From assembly GCF_030817835.1 (NCBI RefSeq), contig NZ_JAUSZR010000001.1, positions 2,728,001 to 2,792,000 of the forward strand: 64,000 nucleotides of DNA, read 5' to 3'. Within the stretch, counting starts at the first letter, position 1. Every line of letters starts with the position of its first letter. The notes beneath the pieces are model-generated. The model saw only the letters and a list, made by a program, of their open reading frames with translations. It had not been told where the DNA came from and did no database searches. Source of the DNA: Pseudarthrobacter sp. W1I19. Lineage in GTDB: Bacteria > Actinomycetota > Actinomycetes > Actinomycetales > Micrococcaceae. Made by a program: the position numbers and the translations under genes. Positions 24,671 through 35,795 of this stretch are shown here, in pieces.

Positions 24671-24714
24671 TATCAACAAACTTGGCACACTATTGAGTTC
24701 TCAAACAACAGACA
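24671..24714 (-). other. 16S leader: processing arm and conserved boxA-like motif
   Basis: TATCAACAAA (24671-24680) pairs perfectly with TTTGTTGATA in the spacer after 16S, closing a 16S precursor stem. Immediately upstream in the transcript is TGTTGTTTGAGAACTC (24697-24712), repeated before 23S, which resembles the boxA/antitermination region of actinobacterial rrn leaders. Confidence 0.75.
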
Positions 24715-24784
24715 CATTCGAATATTCCCGAAACAATTCAACTAAATGAATTTCTTTTTCGTATTTCTTCGCTGCGATGTTTCA

Positions 24785-24813
24785 ATCTTATTTCATTCAT
24801 TTTCACTTTGCAA
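24785..24813 (-). promoter_or_regulatory. rrn operon promoter
   Basis: On the minus strand TTGCAA (24813-24808) and TAAGAT (24790-24785) are separated by exactly 17 bp, a near-consensus vegetative promoter about 250 nt before 16S. The surroundings (24715-24830) are markedly AT-rich, as expected for an upstream element. The remainder of 24528-24784 is leader without a gene. Confidence 0.7.
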
Positions 24814-24868
24814 ATCCGGTTGTTTTCCCGGAATTCACTCGGTGGAATGAATCCGCCCAGCAAAAAGC

Positions 24869-24914
24869 GAAGCAATTTCTCCAATCCGCGCTTTGCGCGG
24901 CCAAGAATTGCTTC
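24869..24914 (-). terminator. Terminator after tyrS
   Basis: A long hairpin: outer arms GAAGCAATTTCT (24869-24880) and AGAATTGCTTC (24904-24914) around an inner CCGCGC-TTT-GCGCGG (24886-24900), followed on the minus strand by GCTTTTTG. It separates tyrS from the rrn promoter about 55 bp further on. Confidence 0.85.
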
Positions 24915-25027
24915 TTATTTGTTGGGGTTAGCCGCCACTCGGCGGTGGCGACTCAGAAAACAATACACGCCCCTCCGCGGGCGTGCAAATCGCCTGCGGA
25001 GGAGCGTGCAAAGTGTGCGGCTATGGG

Positions 25028-26341
25028 CTAGGGAACCAGTACTTCCACGGTGGCCAGGTTCTTTTTGCCCCTGCGCAGGAGCAGGTACTGCCCGTGCAGG
25101 AGTTCAGACTCTGAGATGACTGCTTCGGGGTCGAGCACCTTCTCGTTGTTTACGTAGGCTCCGCCCTCACCAACGGTGCGGCGGGCAGCGGACTTGCTGT
25201 CCGAAAGCCCGGAGGCAACCAGCAGGTCAACGATTCCCAGCGCGTCCACCTGCACAGTGGTGGAAGGGAGTTCTGAAGTCGCCGCCTGGAGCGTCTGCTT
25301 GTCCAGTGCGGACAGGTCACCGTTCCCAAACAGCGCAGCCGAAGCGGCGATGACCTTTTCCGTAGCCTCAACCCCATGGACCAGGGCCGTGACTTCGAAG
25401 GCAAGCTTCCGCTGGCCTTCACGTGCGAAGGGGCGTTCGGCCACGGCTGCCGCAATCTCTTCGATCTCGGCCCGGGTCAGGAAGGTGAACACCTTGAGCC
25501 GGTCCACAACGTCCGCATCTGCGGTGTTGAGCCAGAACTGGTAAAAGGCGTACGGGCTGCACATGCCGGCGTCGAGCCAGATGGCGTTACCCTCACTCTT
25601 GCCGAACTTGGTGCCGTCAGAGTTAGTGATCAAGGGCGTTCCCAGGGCGTGGACGCTCTTGCCCTCCACCTTGCGGATCAGCTCGGTGCCGCTGGTGAGG
25701 TTGCCCCACTGGTCCGAACCGCCGGTCTGCAGCATGCAGCCGTAATCCCGGAAAAGCTGCAAGTAGTCCATACCCTGCAGGATCTGGTAGCTGAACTCGG
25801 TGTAGCTGATGCCCTCGTCTGAGTTCAGCCGCGAGGCCACGGCGTCCTTGCGCAGCATGGTGCCCACCCGGAAGTGCTTGCCCACCTCACGCAGGAAGTC
25901 AATGGCGCTCAGCGGTGCGGTCCAGTCCAGGTTATTGACCATGCGGGCCGCGTTGTCCCCATCAAAACTGAGGAACCGGCTCACCTGCGCCTGAAGGTAG
26001 CCCACCCATTCCGCCACCGTGTCCTTGGTGTTCAGCGTGCGCTCGGCCGTGGGGCGGGGGTCGCCGATCAGGCCCGTGGAACCGCCCACGAGCCCGAGGG
26101 GTTTGTGGCCGGCCAGCTGCAGCCGCCGCATCACCAGCAGCTGCACCAGGTTGCCCAGGTGGAGGCTCGGCGCAGTGGGATCGAAGCCGCAATAGTACGT
26201 GACCGGTCCACCGGCGAGGAGCTTTTCCAGCTCAGCCTCGTCAGTGGAGACGTGGACCAGGCCACGCCACTTCAGTTCCTGCCAAACATTGGCAAAAGTG
26301 GGATCGTTCTGTTGCGATTCGAGGCTGCTGATTTCTGGCAC
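25028..26341 (-). CDS. tyrS: Tyrosyl-tRNA synthetase
   Basis: Class I synthetase of 437 residues charging tRNA-Tyr. The HIGH-like motif is HLGNLVQL in DPTAPSLHLGNLVQL, the KMSKS motif is KFGKS in DGTKFGKSEGNAIW, and the C-terminal S4-like RNA-binding domain ends ATVEVLVP. The GTG at 26341 has AGAAGG only 1 nt away, an unusually short spacing; a -10-like TAACTT just upstream could make the mRNA nearly leaderless. Transcribed toward the rrn operon but separated from it by a terminator. Confidence 0.96.
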   Translation of the reverse strand: MPEISSLESQQNDPTFANVWQELKWRGLVHVSTDEAELEKLLAGGPVTYYCGFDPTAPSLHLGNLVQLLVMRRLQLAGHKPLGLVGGSTGLIGDPRPTAERTLNTKDTVAEWVGYLQAQVSRFLSFDGDNAARMVNNLDWTAPLSAIDFLREVGKHFRVGTMLRKDAVASRLNSDEGISYTEFSYQILQGMDYLQLFRDYGCMLQTGGSDQWGNLTSGTELIRKVEGKSVHALGTPLITNSDGTKFGKSEGNAIWLDAGMCSPYAFYQFWLNTADADVVDRLKVFTFLTRAEIEEIAAAVAERPFAREGQRKLAFEVTALVHGVEATEKVIAASAALFGNGDLSALDKQTLQAATSELPSTTVQVDALGIVDLLVASGLSDSKSAARRTVGEGGAYVNNEKVLDPEAVISESELLHGQYLLLRRGKKNLATVEVLVP

Positions 26342-26365
26342 GCCTTCTAAGTTAGCAGTATTACC

Positions 26366-26399
26366 GGGCGCCGGCGCCTGAACAGAGGCACCGGCGCCC
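26366..26399 (-). terminator. Terminator after the HelD-like gene
   Basis: GGGCGCCGGCGCCT (26366-26379) pairs with AGGCACCGGCGCCC (26386-26399) with a single mismatch and a 6-nt loop, in the 117-bp gap before tyrS on the same strand. There is no clear T tract. Confidence 0.6.
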
Positions 26400-26458
26400 G
26401 CCCCGCCGTGCGGGACAAAAAGCGACGAGACAAAAGCGACGGGACAACAAACAGAGGG

Positions 26459-28687
26459 TCAGCGCTTGATGCCGGCCGGGACAGGCTCGGCAGCAATCAG
26501 CCGCAGCCGCTGCGTGGCGCGGGTCATGGCCACGTACAGGTCCCCCACCTTGCCATGCTCGTGGTTCAGCATCGTGGCAGGCTCAAGCACCACAACGCCG
26601 TCGAACTCCAGGCCCTTGGCTTCGCGGGGACTGATCACCACAATGTCCTGCTCGTAGCTGCCGGCACCGGTGCCGACGCGGCGCCCATGTACGGCACGCA
26701 GGGCCGCAGTGGCCTCCGGCAGAAGGTGACCGTCGGCGATGACGGCAAGCAGGCCGCCGTCGAGCGCTTCCAGTTCCTCCGGCAGGACCTCCACCAGGCG
26801 GCTGACCACCTGGCCGGGCTCCACCTCATCGATGACGGGCGACCAGCGCCCTTCCCGCACGGCCTTGGGCGCGGACACCACAAGCCCCGCGGCGTTGGCC
26901 ATGCGGACCGCCGCCTCGGCAATCTGGGAGGGGGTGCGGTAGTTGACCGTCAGCTCTTCCAGCTGCCAGCGGTCCCCGAACATCGGGGCAAGCGCGCCCT
27001 GCCATGAGTTGGCACCGGCCACGGAACTGGTCTGCGCAATATCCCCCACGATGGTGAAGGACTTCAAGGGACAGCGGCGGACCAGCAGGCGCCACTGCAT
27101 GGGCGACAACTCCTGCGCCTCGTCCACCACAATGTGCCCAAATGCCCAGGTGCGGTCGCTGGTGGCACGCTCGGCAGCCGTCAGGCGCGCTTCCTGTTCC
27201 TGGTTCTGCTCGGCCAGCTCCTCCGCGGACATCAGCGGGTCCACTCCTGCGGCCTCCATGTTGACCAGCGTCTGCTTGGCGTTGGCGAGGTCGCGGGCGC
27301 GGTCGTGCTCCTGCTGTGCCAGGCCGCGGCCAGCCGCCGGGTCCAGCTCGCCCAGGAGCTCGGCGGCTTCGTCCAGGAGCGGAACATCAGACTCAGTCCA
27401 CGGCGCATCGGCCGGACGCAGCAGCAGGGCCCGCCCAGCGGGGCTCATGTCCGGAGTGCAGAACTCAAGGAGCGCGGGCTTGCTGAAGAGCTCTGAAATC
27501 AGCTTTTCGGGCGTCATGGGCATCCAGCAGAGGTTGAGGGCAATGCGTACGTCACGTGCGGTGCGGACGTCCTCGGCCAGGTAGGAGCGGTCGGCGTTGT
27601 TGCCGATGTTGCCCGCTTCCACCAGGTCGGTCATCTGTTCTGTCAGTTCGCGCAGCAGGATCTTGACGAACGTCACGCGGGCCTCGTTGTGCGGCTTGCC
27701 CGTGGAACGGGCACGTTCGCGGGCACGCCGGACCTGGCGCGGGGTCAGCACCAGCTTGCGGCCGTCCACCTCCAGGATCCGGTTCTCCGCGGGAATGCGC
27801 TGGCGGTTGGCCACAGCGTTGGCCACCACCGTGGCCATGTCCAGGCGGCCCTTGATGGCAGCGACGTCGGCGTCGGGTTCCGGGACGGCGCTGATGCCGG
27901 GCATCAGCCGCCCCAGGCTGGCCATCACCACGCCGGTCTCGCCGAGGGAGGGCAGCACCCTTTCGATGTACTTCATAAACGACGACGACGGGCCCACCAG
28001 CAGCACGCCGGCGGACTTCAGGCGGTCACGGTGGGTGTACAGCAGATAGGCGGCACGGTGCAGCGCGACCGCGGTCTTGCCCGTGCCGGGCCCGCCCTGG
28101 ACCACTACGGCGCCCGAAATGGAGGACCGGATGATGCGGTCCTGTTCGGACTGGATCGTGCTCACGATGTCCGACATGCGGCCGGTGCGTTTGGAATTCA
28201 GGGCCGCGAGCAGGGCACCTTCACCCTGCAGGGACTCGTCGTCGGACAGCATGTCGGCGTCAAGGACGTCATCTTCGATGGCTTTGACTTCGCGGCCCTG
28301 CAGGATCAGGTGCCGGCGGCGGCGGACGCCTTGCCGGTCAAAGGCCGTGGCCTGGTAGAAGTGCCCGGCTTCGGGCGCGCGCCAGTCCACCATGAGCCGC
28401 TGCAGGTCCTCGGTGGTGAGGCCAATGCGGCCGATGTACTGCGCCTCCCCGGAGTCCAGGTCCAGGCGGCCGAACACCAGCCGGTCATCCACCGCATCCA
28501 GCTGCGCCAGGCGGTCCTCATACAAGGCCGCGAAGGCGTCACGCTCGGAAACGTTCTGCATGGTGCCCACAGCCCCTGCCCGCCGGACCTGCGCAAGCTG
28601 CTTGCGCTTTTCCTCGCGGAGCTCCTCCAGCCGGGCATACAGCCCGGCAACATAGTCCCGTTCGTGGGCCAAATCGGCGTCGAGCAT
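26459..28687 (-). CDS. HelD-family RNA polymerase-associated UvrD-like ATPase
   Basis: Superfamily 1 helicase-like ATPase of 742 residues. An N-terminal helical hairpin (ERDYVAGLYARLEELREEKR) and the segment VFGRLDLDSGEAQYIGRIGL...LMVDWRAPEAGHFYQAT are hallmarks of HelD, which pulls stalled RNA polymerase off DNA. Walker A GGPGTGKTAVALH lies at about 198-210; the DEAQELSPMQWRLL and AMTRATQRL motifs follow. AGGGG lies 8 nt before the ATG. Actinobacterial relatives (HelR) protect against rifamycins; this could do so but that is inferred. Confidence 0.88.
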   Translation of the reverse strand: MLDADLAHERDYVAGLYARLEELREEKRKQLAQVRRAGAVGTMQNVSERDAFAALYEDRLAQLDAVDDRLVFGRLDLDSGEAQYIGRIGLTTEDLQRLMVDWRAPEAGHFYQATAFDRQGVRRRRHLILQGREVKAIEDDVLDADMLSDDESLQGEGALLAALNSKRTGRMSDIVSTIQSEQDRIIRSSISGAVVVQGGPGTGKTAVALHRAAYLLYTHRDRLKSAGVLLVGPSSSFMKYIERVLPSLGETGVVMASLGRLMPGISAVPEPDADVAAIKGRLDMATVVANAVANRQRIPAENRILEVDGRKLVLTPRQVRRARERARSTGKPHNEARVTFVKILLRELTEQMTDLVEAGNIGNNADRSYLAEDVRTARDVRIALNLCWMPMTPEKLISELFSKPALLEFCTPDMSPAGRALLLRPADAPWTESDVPLLDEAAELLGELDPAAGRGLAQQEHDRARDLANAKQTLVNMEAAGVDPLMSAEELAEQNQEQEARLTAAERATSDRTWAFGHIVVDEAQELSPMQWRLLVRRCPLKSFTIVGDIAQTSSVAGANSWQGALAPMFGDRWQLEELTVNYRTPSQIAEAAVRMANAAGLVVSAPKAVREGRWSPVIDEVEPGQVVSRLVEVLPEELEALDGGLLAVIADGHLLPEATAALRAVHGRRVGTGAGSYEQDIVVISPREAKGLEFDGVVVLEPATMLNHEHGKVGDLYVAMTRATQRLRLIAAEPVPAGIKR

Positions 28688-28739
28688 TTAACGTTCCCCT
28701 ATCGCAAAAGACAGACCGTCCATTCTACAACCATTTCCG

Positions 28740-29402
28740 TTAACGCAGGTGTTGCCTGGCCTGCCTGGGTTTCGCTGCCTTGTATTTGGAAACGGTGGGA
28801 TCGCCGCCGATCCAGAACCGCCAGGAGTAGTCGTCCGATCCGCCGGCGCCGGAGACGCCCACCCGTGGGCCGGAGCTCACGTGGCCGGCGGGATGCTCGG
28901 GGAGCGCCAGCCCGAACGGGGGCGCCAATGCATCCCGGCCGCTGTACGCCGTGGTCAGGCCCAGTGCCTTGGCCAGCCGCGCCGGCCCGCTGGCGAGGTC
29001 GGCAGGATTTTTCGAGGTGGCACGGCGGTGCCGGGCGAGTTCCACACCCTCCACAATCTCCCCGGCGCGCAGCAGCAGGGCGGAGGCCACCCCTTCCGGC
29101 CCGCACACAACGTTCGTGCAGTGGTGCATCCCATACGTGAAGTACACGTACAGGTGCCCGGCCGGGCCGAACATCGGGGCATTCCGGGGAGTGGGACCGC
29201 GGTAGGTGTGCGAACCGGGATCCGGATGCAGGGAATCCTCCGGGCCGAGATAGGCCTCCACTTCGGTGAGGCGGACGGACACCCGGCCCTCCCTCGACTC
29301 GTGGGTCAGGACGGCACCCAGCAGCATCGGGGCCAGTTCGCGGGCGTCGCCGGACAGGAACTCCCGCAGCCCTTCCGGATCCGGCGAGGGGCTTTTGCTC
29401 AT
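28740..29402 (-). CDS. DNA-3-methyladenine glycosylase, MPG/AAG family
   Basis: Monofunctional base-excision glycosylase of 220 residues that removes 3-methyladenine, hypoxanthine and similar lesions. The motif RLTEVEAYLGPEDSLHP carries the catalytic Glu, followed by GPTPRNAPMFGPAGHLYVYF and YGMHHCTNVVC. A C-terminal basic tail (KYKAAKPRQARQHLR) is typical. It is divergent from the Ada-AlkA gene 114 bp away, forming an alkylation-repair group, and is beside tyrS/HelD as in mycobacteria (Rv1688). Confidence 0.93.
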   Translation of the reverse strand: MSKSPSPDPEGLREFLSGDARELAPMLLGAVLTHESREGRVSVRLTEVEAYLGPEDSLHPDPGSHTYRGPTPRNAPMFGPAGHLYVYFTYGMHHCTNVVCGPEGVASALLLRAGEIVEGVELARHRRATSKNPADLASGPARLAKALGLTTAYSGRDALAPPFGLALPEHPAGHVSSGPRVGVSGAGGSDDYSWRFWIGGDPTVSKYKAAKPRQARQHLR

Positions 29403-29516
29403 GGCCAGACTCTATCCAAAACCAGCAGCGATACGCGGAGCAACGCAAAGAAACAGCGCCACGGCCATGTCCGATTTCCGCTAGCTGCGGCCCCGCCAGG
29501 CTGGCAGGATGGAGGA

Positions 29517-31055
29517 ATGGATTTCTGGCAGCGCTACCGGGCAATTGATGCCCGGGACACCCGGTTCGATGGGCAGTTCTTTACTGCCGTGCGGACCACG
29601 GGCATCTATTGCCGCCCGTCGTGTCCGGCCAGGACGCCCAAAGCCGCGAACGTCACCTTCTACGAAACCTCGGCCGCAGCCCACGATGCCGGCTACCGGG
29701 CCTGCAAGCGCTGCCTCCCCGAGGCTGTTCCCAGCACCCCGGCGTGGAACGTCCGCCAGGACATTGCAGGGCGGGCCATGCGGCTGATCAACGACGGCGT
29801 GGTCAACCGCGACGGCGTGGACGGCCTGGCCGCCCGGCTTGGCTATTCCTCCCGGCAACTGAACCGCATCCTGAGCCAGGAACTGGGCGCCGGTCCCCTC
29901 TCACTCGCACGGGCCGGGCGGGCGCAGACGGCCCGCACCCTGCTGGTCTCCACCTCGATGAAGCTCGCCGATGTCGCGTTCGCGGCCGGCTTCAGCAGCG
30001 TCCGGCAGTTCAACGAAACCATGCTGGAGGTCTTCGACATGACCCCCACCGCCCTCCGCGCCGCCCGGCACTCCAAAGCAACCGGCGGCTCCACCGCCCT
30101 GACCCTCAGCCTTCCCTACCGCGAGCCATTCGACCCCGGCATCTTCACGTTCCTGGCTGTTCGGGCCATCCCCGGAATCGAGGCAGGATCAGCGTCCTCC
30201 TATGCGCGCACTCTCCGGCTGCCGCAGGGCGACGCACGCTTTCGAATCGAGTACGACGCCGATGCCCCGGGGCGGCCGCTGACCCTCACCATCGGCGCGG
30301 TGGACCTTCGCGACCTGCCGGCCCTGCTCAGCCGCGTCCGGCGGCTGTTCGACCTGGACGCTGATCCGGTGGCGATCGACAGTGCGCTGGCAGCGGACCG
30401 CCGGCTCTCCGCCTCAGTGGCTGCCGCGCCGGGTGTCAGGATGCCTGGCGCCCTGGACCCCGCCGAAATGCTTGTCCGGGCGATGATCGGACAGCAGATC
30501 ACCGTCGCGGCGGCGCGGACGGCACTTACCCAGCTGGCCGCCGTCGGACGTTCCAGCCAAAGCCCCGGCGATGGCCTGGACCGGATGTTTCCCACGTCTG
30601 CTGAAATAGCAGCGGACGGCCACGCCCTCCTGCGGGGCCCCAGGAAACGAGCGGATTCCCTCCGGACGGCCGCCGCCGCCCTCGCGGAGGGCACCCTGGA
30701 TTTCGGTTACGGCGACGACGTAGCCAGCCTGGGTGCGAAGCTGCTGCCCCTGCCCGGAGTGGGACCATGGACGGTGGGGTACCTCGCGATGCGGGTCCTC
30801 GGCGCCCCGGATATCTTCCTGGCCAACGATGCGGCGGTGCGGAACGGGGTCAGGGCCCTGGACCAAGGAGTTGCCGCGGCAGCCGATGGGACTGGCACCG
30901 CCAGCCCAGACTTCCGCGAGGTCAGTCCCTGGCGCTCGTACGCCACCATGCACTTGTGGCGGGCAGCAGCCCAGACCGCAGCCGCCTCCCGCCGGGGCGG
31001 CACCACACAGTCTGCCGGTGCAGGCACCGGAACAGCAGAGAAAGCGAAACCATGA
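29517..31055 (+). CDS. Ada-AlkA fusion: DNA repair regulator and 3-methyladenine glycosylase
   Basis: Fusion of 512 residues. Residues 1-75 are the Ada phosphotriester-repair zinc domain with Cys32, 36, 63 and 66 in the same spacing as E. coli Ada (Cys32 would be the methyl acceptor). Residues 90-185 are an AraC-type double helix-turn-helix. The rest is AlkA: an N-terminal domain then the HhH-GPD fold with LPGVGPWTVGYLAMRV and the catalytic Asp in FLANDAAVRNGV. Methylation of the Zn site should turn it into an activator of its own operon. GGAGG sits just 1 nt from the ATG, unusually close. It overlaps ogt by 4 nt. Confidence 0.93.
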   Translation: MDFWQRYRAIDARDTRFDGQFFTAVRTTGIYCRPSCPARTPKAANVTFYETSAAAHDAGYRACKRCLPEAVPSTPAWNVRQDIAGRAMRLINDGVVNRDGVDGLAARLGYSSRQLNRILSQELGAGPLSLARAGRAQTARTLLVSTSMKLADVAFAAGFSSVRQFNETMLEVFDMTPTALRAARHSKATGGSTALTLSLPYREPFDPGIFTFLAVRAIPGIEAGSASSYARTLRLPQGDARFRIEYDADAPGRPLTLTIGAVDLRDLPALLSRVRRLFDLDADPVAIDSALAADRRLSASVAAAPGVRMPGALDPAEMLVRAMIGQQITVAAARTALTQLAAVGRSSQSPGDGLDRMFPTSAEIAADGHALLRGPRKRADSLRTAAAALAEGTLDFGYGDDVASLGAKLLPLPGVGPWTVGYLAMRVLGAPDIFLANDAAVRNGVRALDQGVAAAADGTGTASPDFREVSPWRSYATMHLWRAAAQTAAASRRGGTTQSAGAGTGTAEKAKP

Positions 31056-31546
31056 AGGCCCAGTTGCTTCAGTTGTCCACGCCGGACGGCCCGTTCACCA
31101 TCCTGGCCCGGGACGGGGCGGTCCTCTCAAGCGGGTGGACCGACAAGCCCGGCGATTTGACCGGGCAGATCCATCCGTCGCTGCGGCCGGCCACCATTGA
31201 ACTGGTCACCGAATTGGACGGCATCTCCGCCGCAGTGGAGGCGTTCTACGCAGGCGATCCGGCGCCGGCGATGCGCGTGCCTGTGCTGCAGAAGTCAGGG
31301 CCGTTCCGCGCCCACGCCTGGGACGTGCTGCGCCTTGTCCAGCCGGGATCTCCGGTGACGTACACCGAGTATGCGGAGCTGGCGGGCAACCCCAAAGCCG
31401 TCCGGGCGGCCGCCAGCGCTTGCGCGTTCAACGCCGCAGCACTGTTTGTCCCTTGCCACCGCGTCATCCGGACAGACGGTTCGCTGGGCGGCTTCCGGTG
31501 GGGACTGCCCATCAAGGAGAGCCTCCTGGCCCGCGAGGCCGCCTGA
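31052..31546 (+). CDS. ogt: Methylated-DNA--protein-cysteine methyltransferase
   Basis: Suicide O6-methylguanine repair protein of 164 residues. The acceptor Cys135 is in the invariant PCHRV (LFVPCHRVIRTDGSLGGFRWG), with the DNA-binding helix region SPVTYTEYAELAGNPKAVRAA before it. The ATG overlaps the Ada-AlkA stop (ATGA), so the operon makes a direct-reversal enzyme and a glycosylase/regulator together. Confidence 0.95.
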   Translation: MKAQLLQLSTPDGPFTILARDGAVLSSGWTDKPGDLTGQIHPSLRPATIELVTELDGISAAVEAFYAGDPAPAMRVPVLQKSGPFRAHAWDVLRLVQPGSPVTYTEYAELAGNPKAVRAAASACAFNAAALFVPCHRVIRTDGSLGGFRWGLPIKESLLAREAA

Positions 31547-31576
31547 CAGGTCCTATCGCCGGCGTTAGAGCTCCCT

Positions 31577-31635
31577 TTGCGCCATCAGTTTTGGTCCCCA
31601 AAGCAGGGTTTTAGGGACCAAAACTGATAGCGCAA
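31577..31635. terminator. Long perfect hairpin between convergent genes
   Basis: ATCAGTTTTGGTCCC (31584-31598) and GGGACCAAAACTGAT (31614-31628) form a perfect 15-bp stem; after one mismatch the stem continues with TTGCGC/GCGCAA for 6 bp. The loop is 15 nt and contains GTTTTA. It can terminate ogt and the opposite gene, but the length suggests a mobile or dispersed hairpin repeat. Confidence 0.8.
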
Positions 31636-31650
31636 CCAGAATCGGAGCCG

Positions 31651-32412
31651 CTACTTGGAGGTTGGGGTTCCGGCTGGCCACGGCAGGAGTTCGGGCAGGT
31701 CGACGCCGTCGGCCGCCGCGGAGGCGCGCAGGCTCCCCAGGGTGGGTTCGCGGCCGGCCAGCCAGGCCGCGATGTCCGTGATCATGCCGCTGACCACAGT
31801 GGACCGGTTCCCGCTGCCGATGGCCACCGGAGGCAGTCCGAGCGGCTGCAGCACCAGCTTCTCCTCTGCCGGGACGCGGGCCGCGAGGAAATCGAACAGG
31901 TGCTCACAGAAAGGCTTGCTCCAGGTTTCCGGTCCCCTGCCCGTCTGCAGGTCCGCGTTGTGGATGACGAGTTCGCGCCACAGCGCGAGGCCGCCGTCCA
32001 GGACCACTCCCCCGCGGTAGGAGATGGGCGCCCACCAGCCCGTCTGGTGAGCGGACGAGTCCTTGACGCCGGGCAGTACATCAAATGCCCGCAGCACCCG
32101 ATCCAACGCGGCAGTCAGGTCCGCACGGTGGGTAGCGGCATCGTGGCCTGCGGCCATGTCGATCGCCTTGTTCCGGCCCGCCATGCCGCCGTCGTACAGC
32201 TCAATGGTTTCGCCGCGCGCGGCGTACTCAAGCTGCCGGGCCATCGCGTTGGAGATCCCGGCCAGGTGGGCCAGGACGTGGCCCCTCGTCCAGCCGGGAA
32301 GCGCGGAAGGCGCCCCGACGTCCGCGTCACTGAGTTTGGCAACATCGACGGCGACATTATCGGCAGCCTGATGGAGTGCGGCGAGCAGGAGTTCGGGTTC
32401 GGGAGCTGTCAT
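31651..32412 (-). CDS. Maleylpyruvate isomerase/DinB-like mycothiol-dependent family protein
   Basis: Protein of 253 residues with the DinB-like four-helix fold of mycothiol-dependent enzymes: WTRGHVLAHLAGISNAMARQ carries the first metal His, and LWRELVIHNADL gives the Glu-x3-His pair, together the expected metal triad. A C-terminal alpha/beta domain follows (GNRSTVVSGMITDIAAWLAGRE). The substrate is unknown; family members isomerise maleylpyruvate or detoxify with mycothiol, the actinobacterial thiol. I chose the ATG at 32412 (AGGA 8 nt upstream); another ATG lies 9 nt further out. Confidence 0.82.
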   Translation of the reverse strand: MTAPEPELLLAALHQAADNVAVDVAKLSDADVGAPSALPGWTRGHVLAHLAGISNAMARQLEYAARGETIELYDGGMAGRNKAIDMAAGHDAATHRADLTAALDRVLRAFDVLPGVKDSSAHQTGWWAPISYRGGVVLDGGLALWRELVIHNADLQTGRGPETWSKPFCEHLFDFLAARVPAEEKLVLQPLGLPPVAIGSGNRSTVVSGMITDIAAWLAGREPTLGSLRASAAADGVDLPELLPWPAGTPTSK

Positions 32413-32422
32413 GGCGCTCATC

Positions 32423-32971
32423 CTAGCCGGGAAGGGCGCCGTCCGGGCCAAGACGGTGCCGGACGTGCTGGCCGTCGTTGCTGGCCTGCCAAAACTCGAT
32501 TTCGGCGGGCCGGAGGGCGTAGAGCTGCCAGTTGGGGTTTTCACTGCCGTCAGCCCGCGGCCGCTCCGCCCAGTCCCGGGCCGAAGCCTCGGCGGACAGT
32601 TCCGCCACGGGCCCTGCCACCCGGACCTGCCTGCCCTGCGAGGCCCAGTAGAAGTTCATGGCGGCGCTGGGTTCCGCCGCGAGCTCCCGGCCCTTCCGGG
32701 ACGTGCGGGACGTGGCGAAATGCCAGCCGTCGTCGTCAATGTTCTTCAGGATCAGCATCCTCGACGACGGCTGCTGCCCGCCGCCGGAACCAGTGCCAAT
32801 CGTGGCGAGGCTGAAGGCGTGCGGCTGCTGCTCCCCCGCGGCCAGGGCCTCGTCCAGCCATTGTTTGAACAGTTCGGTGGGGTCCTGCGGCGCCTTGTCC
32901 GGATCGAAGCCGGGAAGCTCCGCCGGGAAGTCGGGAAGGGTGCGAAGGAACTTGCGGAACGTTTCGCTCAT
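32423..32971 (-). CDS. Pyridoxamine 5'-phosphate oxidase-like flavoprotein (short form)
   Basis: Protein of 182 residues. The N-terminal half matches PdxH: DPTELFKQWLDEALAAG, PSSRMLILKNIDDDGWHFAT, SRKGRELAAEPSAAMNFYW, RQVRVAGPV. The end LRPAEIEFWQ...RHRL matches the PdxH C-terminal strand. About 35 residues between these, including the substrate-closing helix, are missing relative to E. coli PdxH, so it may be a PdxH with a trimmed loop or a related FMN oxidase. It lies 11 nt before the DinB-like gene on the same strand. Confidence 0.75.
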   Translation of the reverse strand: MSETFRKFLRTLPDFPAELPGFDPDKAPQDPTELFKQWLDEALAAGEQQPHAFSLATIGTGSGGGQQPSSRMLILKNIDDDGWHFATSRTSRKGRELAAEPSAAMNFYWASQGRQVRVAGPVAELSAEASARDWAERPRADGSENPNWQLYALRPAEIEFWQASNDGQHVRHRLGPDGALPG

Positions 32972-32992
32972 GGAGCCAGCCTAACGAAAGCA

Positions 32993-33039
32993 GGTTTCGA
33001 CAGGTTCAACCAACGGCGGTGGTTGAGCCTGTCGAAACC
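32993..33039. repeat. Palindromic repeat element downstream of argH
   Basis: GGTTTCGACAGGTTCAACCA (32993-33012) and TGGTTGAGCCTGTCGAAACC (33020-33039) form a 20-bp stem with one G-T pair and a 7-nt loop, starting 8 nt after the argH stop. It belongs to the same family as the elements inside argH and argD. As an RNA hairpin it could also end the arginine transcript. Confidence 0.88.
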
Positions 33040-33047
33040 CAAGGCTC

Positions 33048-35749
<2,702 letters not shown>

Positions 35750-35795
35750 TTCAAATGCTCCTTGTGGTTGGGGATTGCAGATATTGTCTTCAAGC

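Noticed and set aside
24777..25031. An 84-codon plus-strand frame between 16S and tyrS
   Set aside because: It overlaps the rrn promoter and the tyrS terminator, and its AT-rich part is explained by those elements.
28688..28739. Rifamycin-associated element upstream of the HelD-like gene
   Set aside because: The 52-bp gap has no GC-rich 19-bp inverted repeat of that type; only a TAGAAT -10-like sequence is seen.
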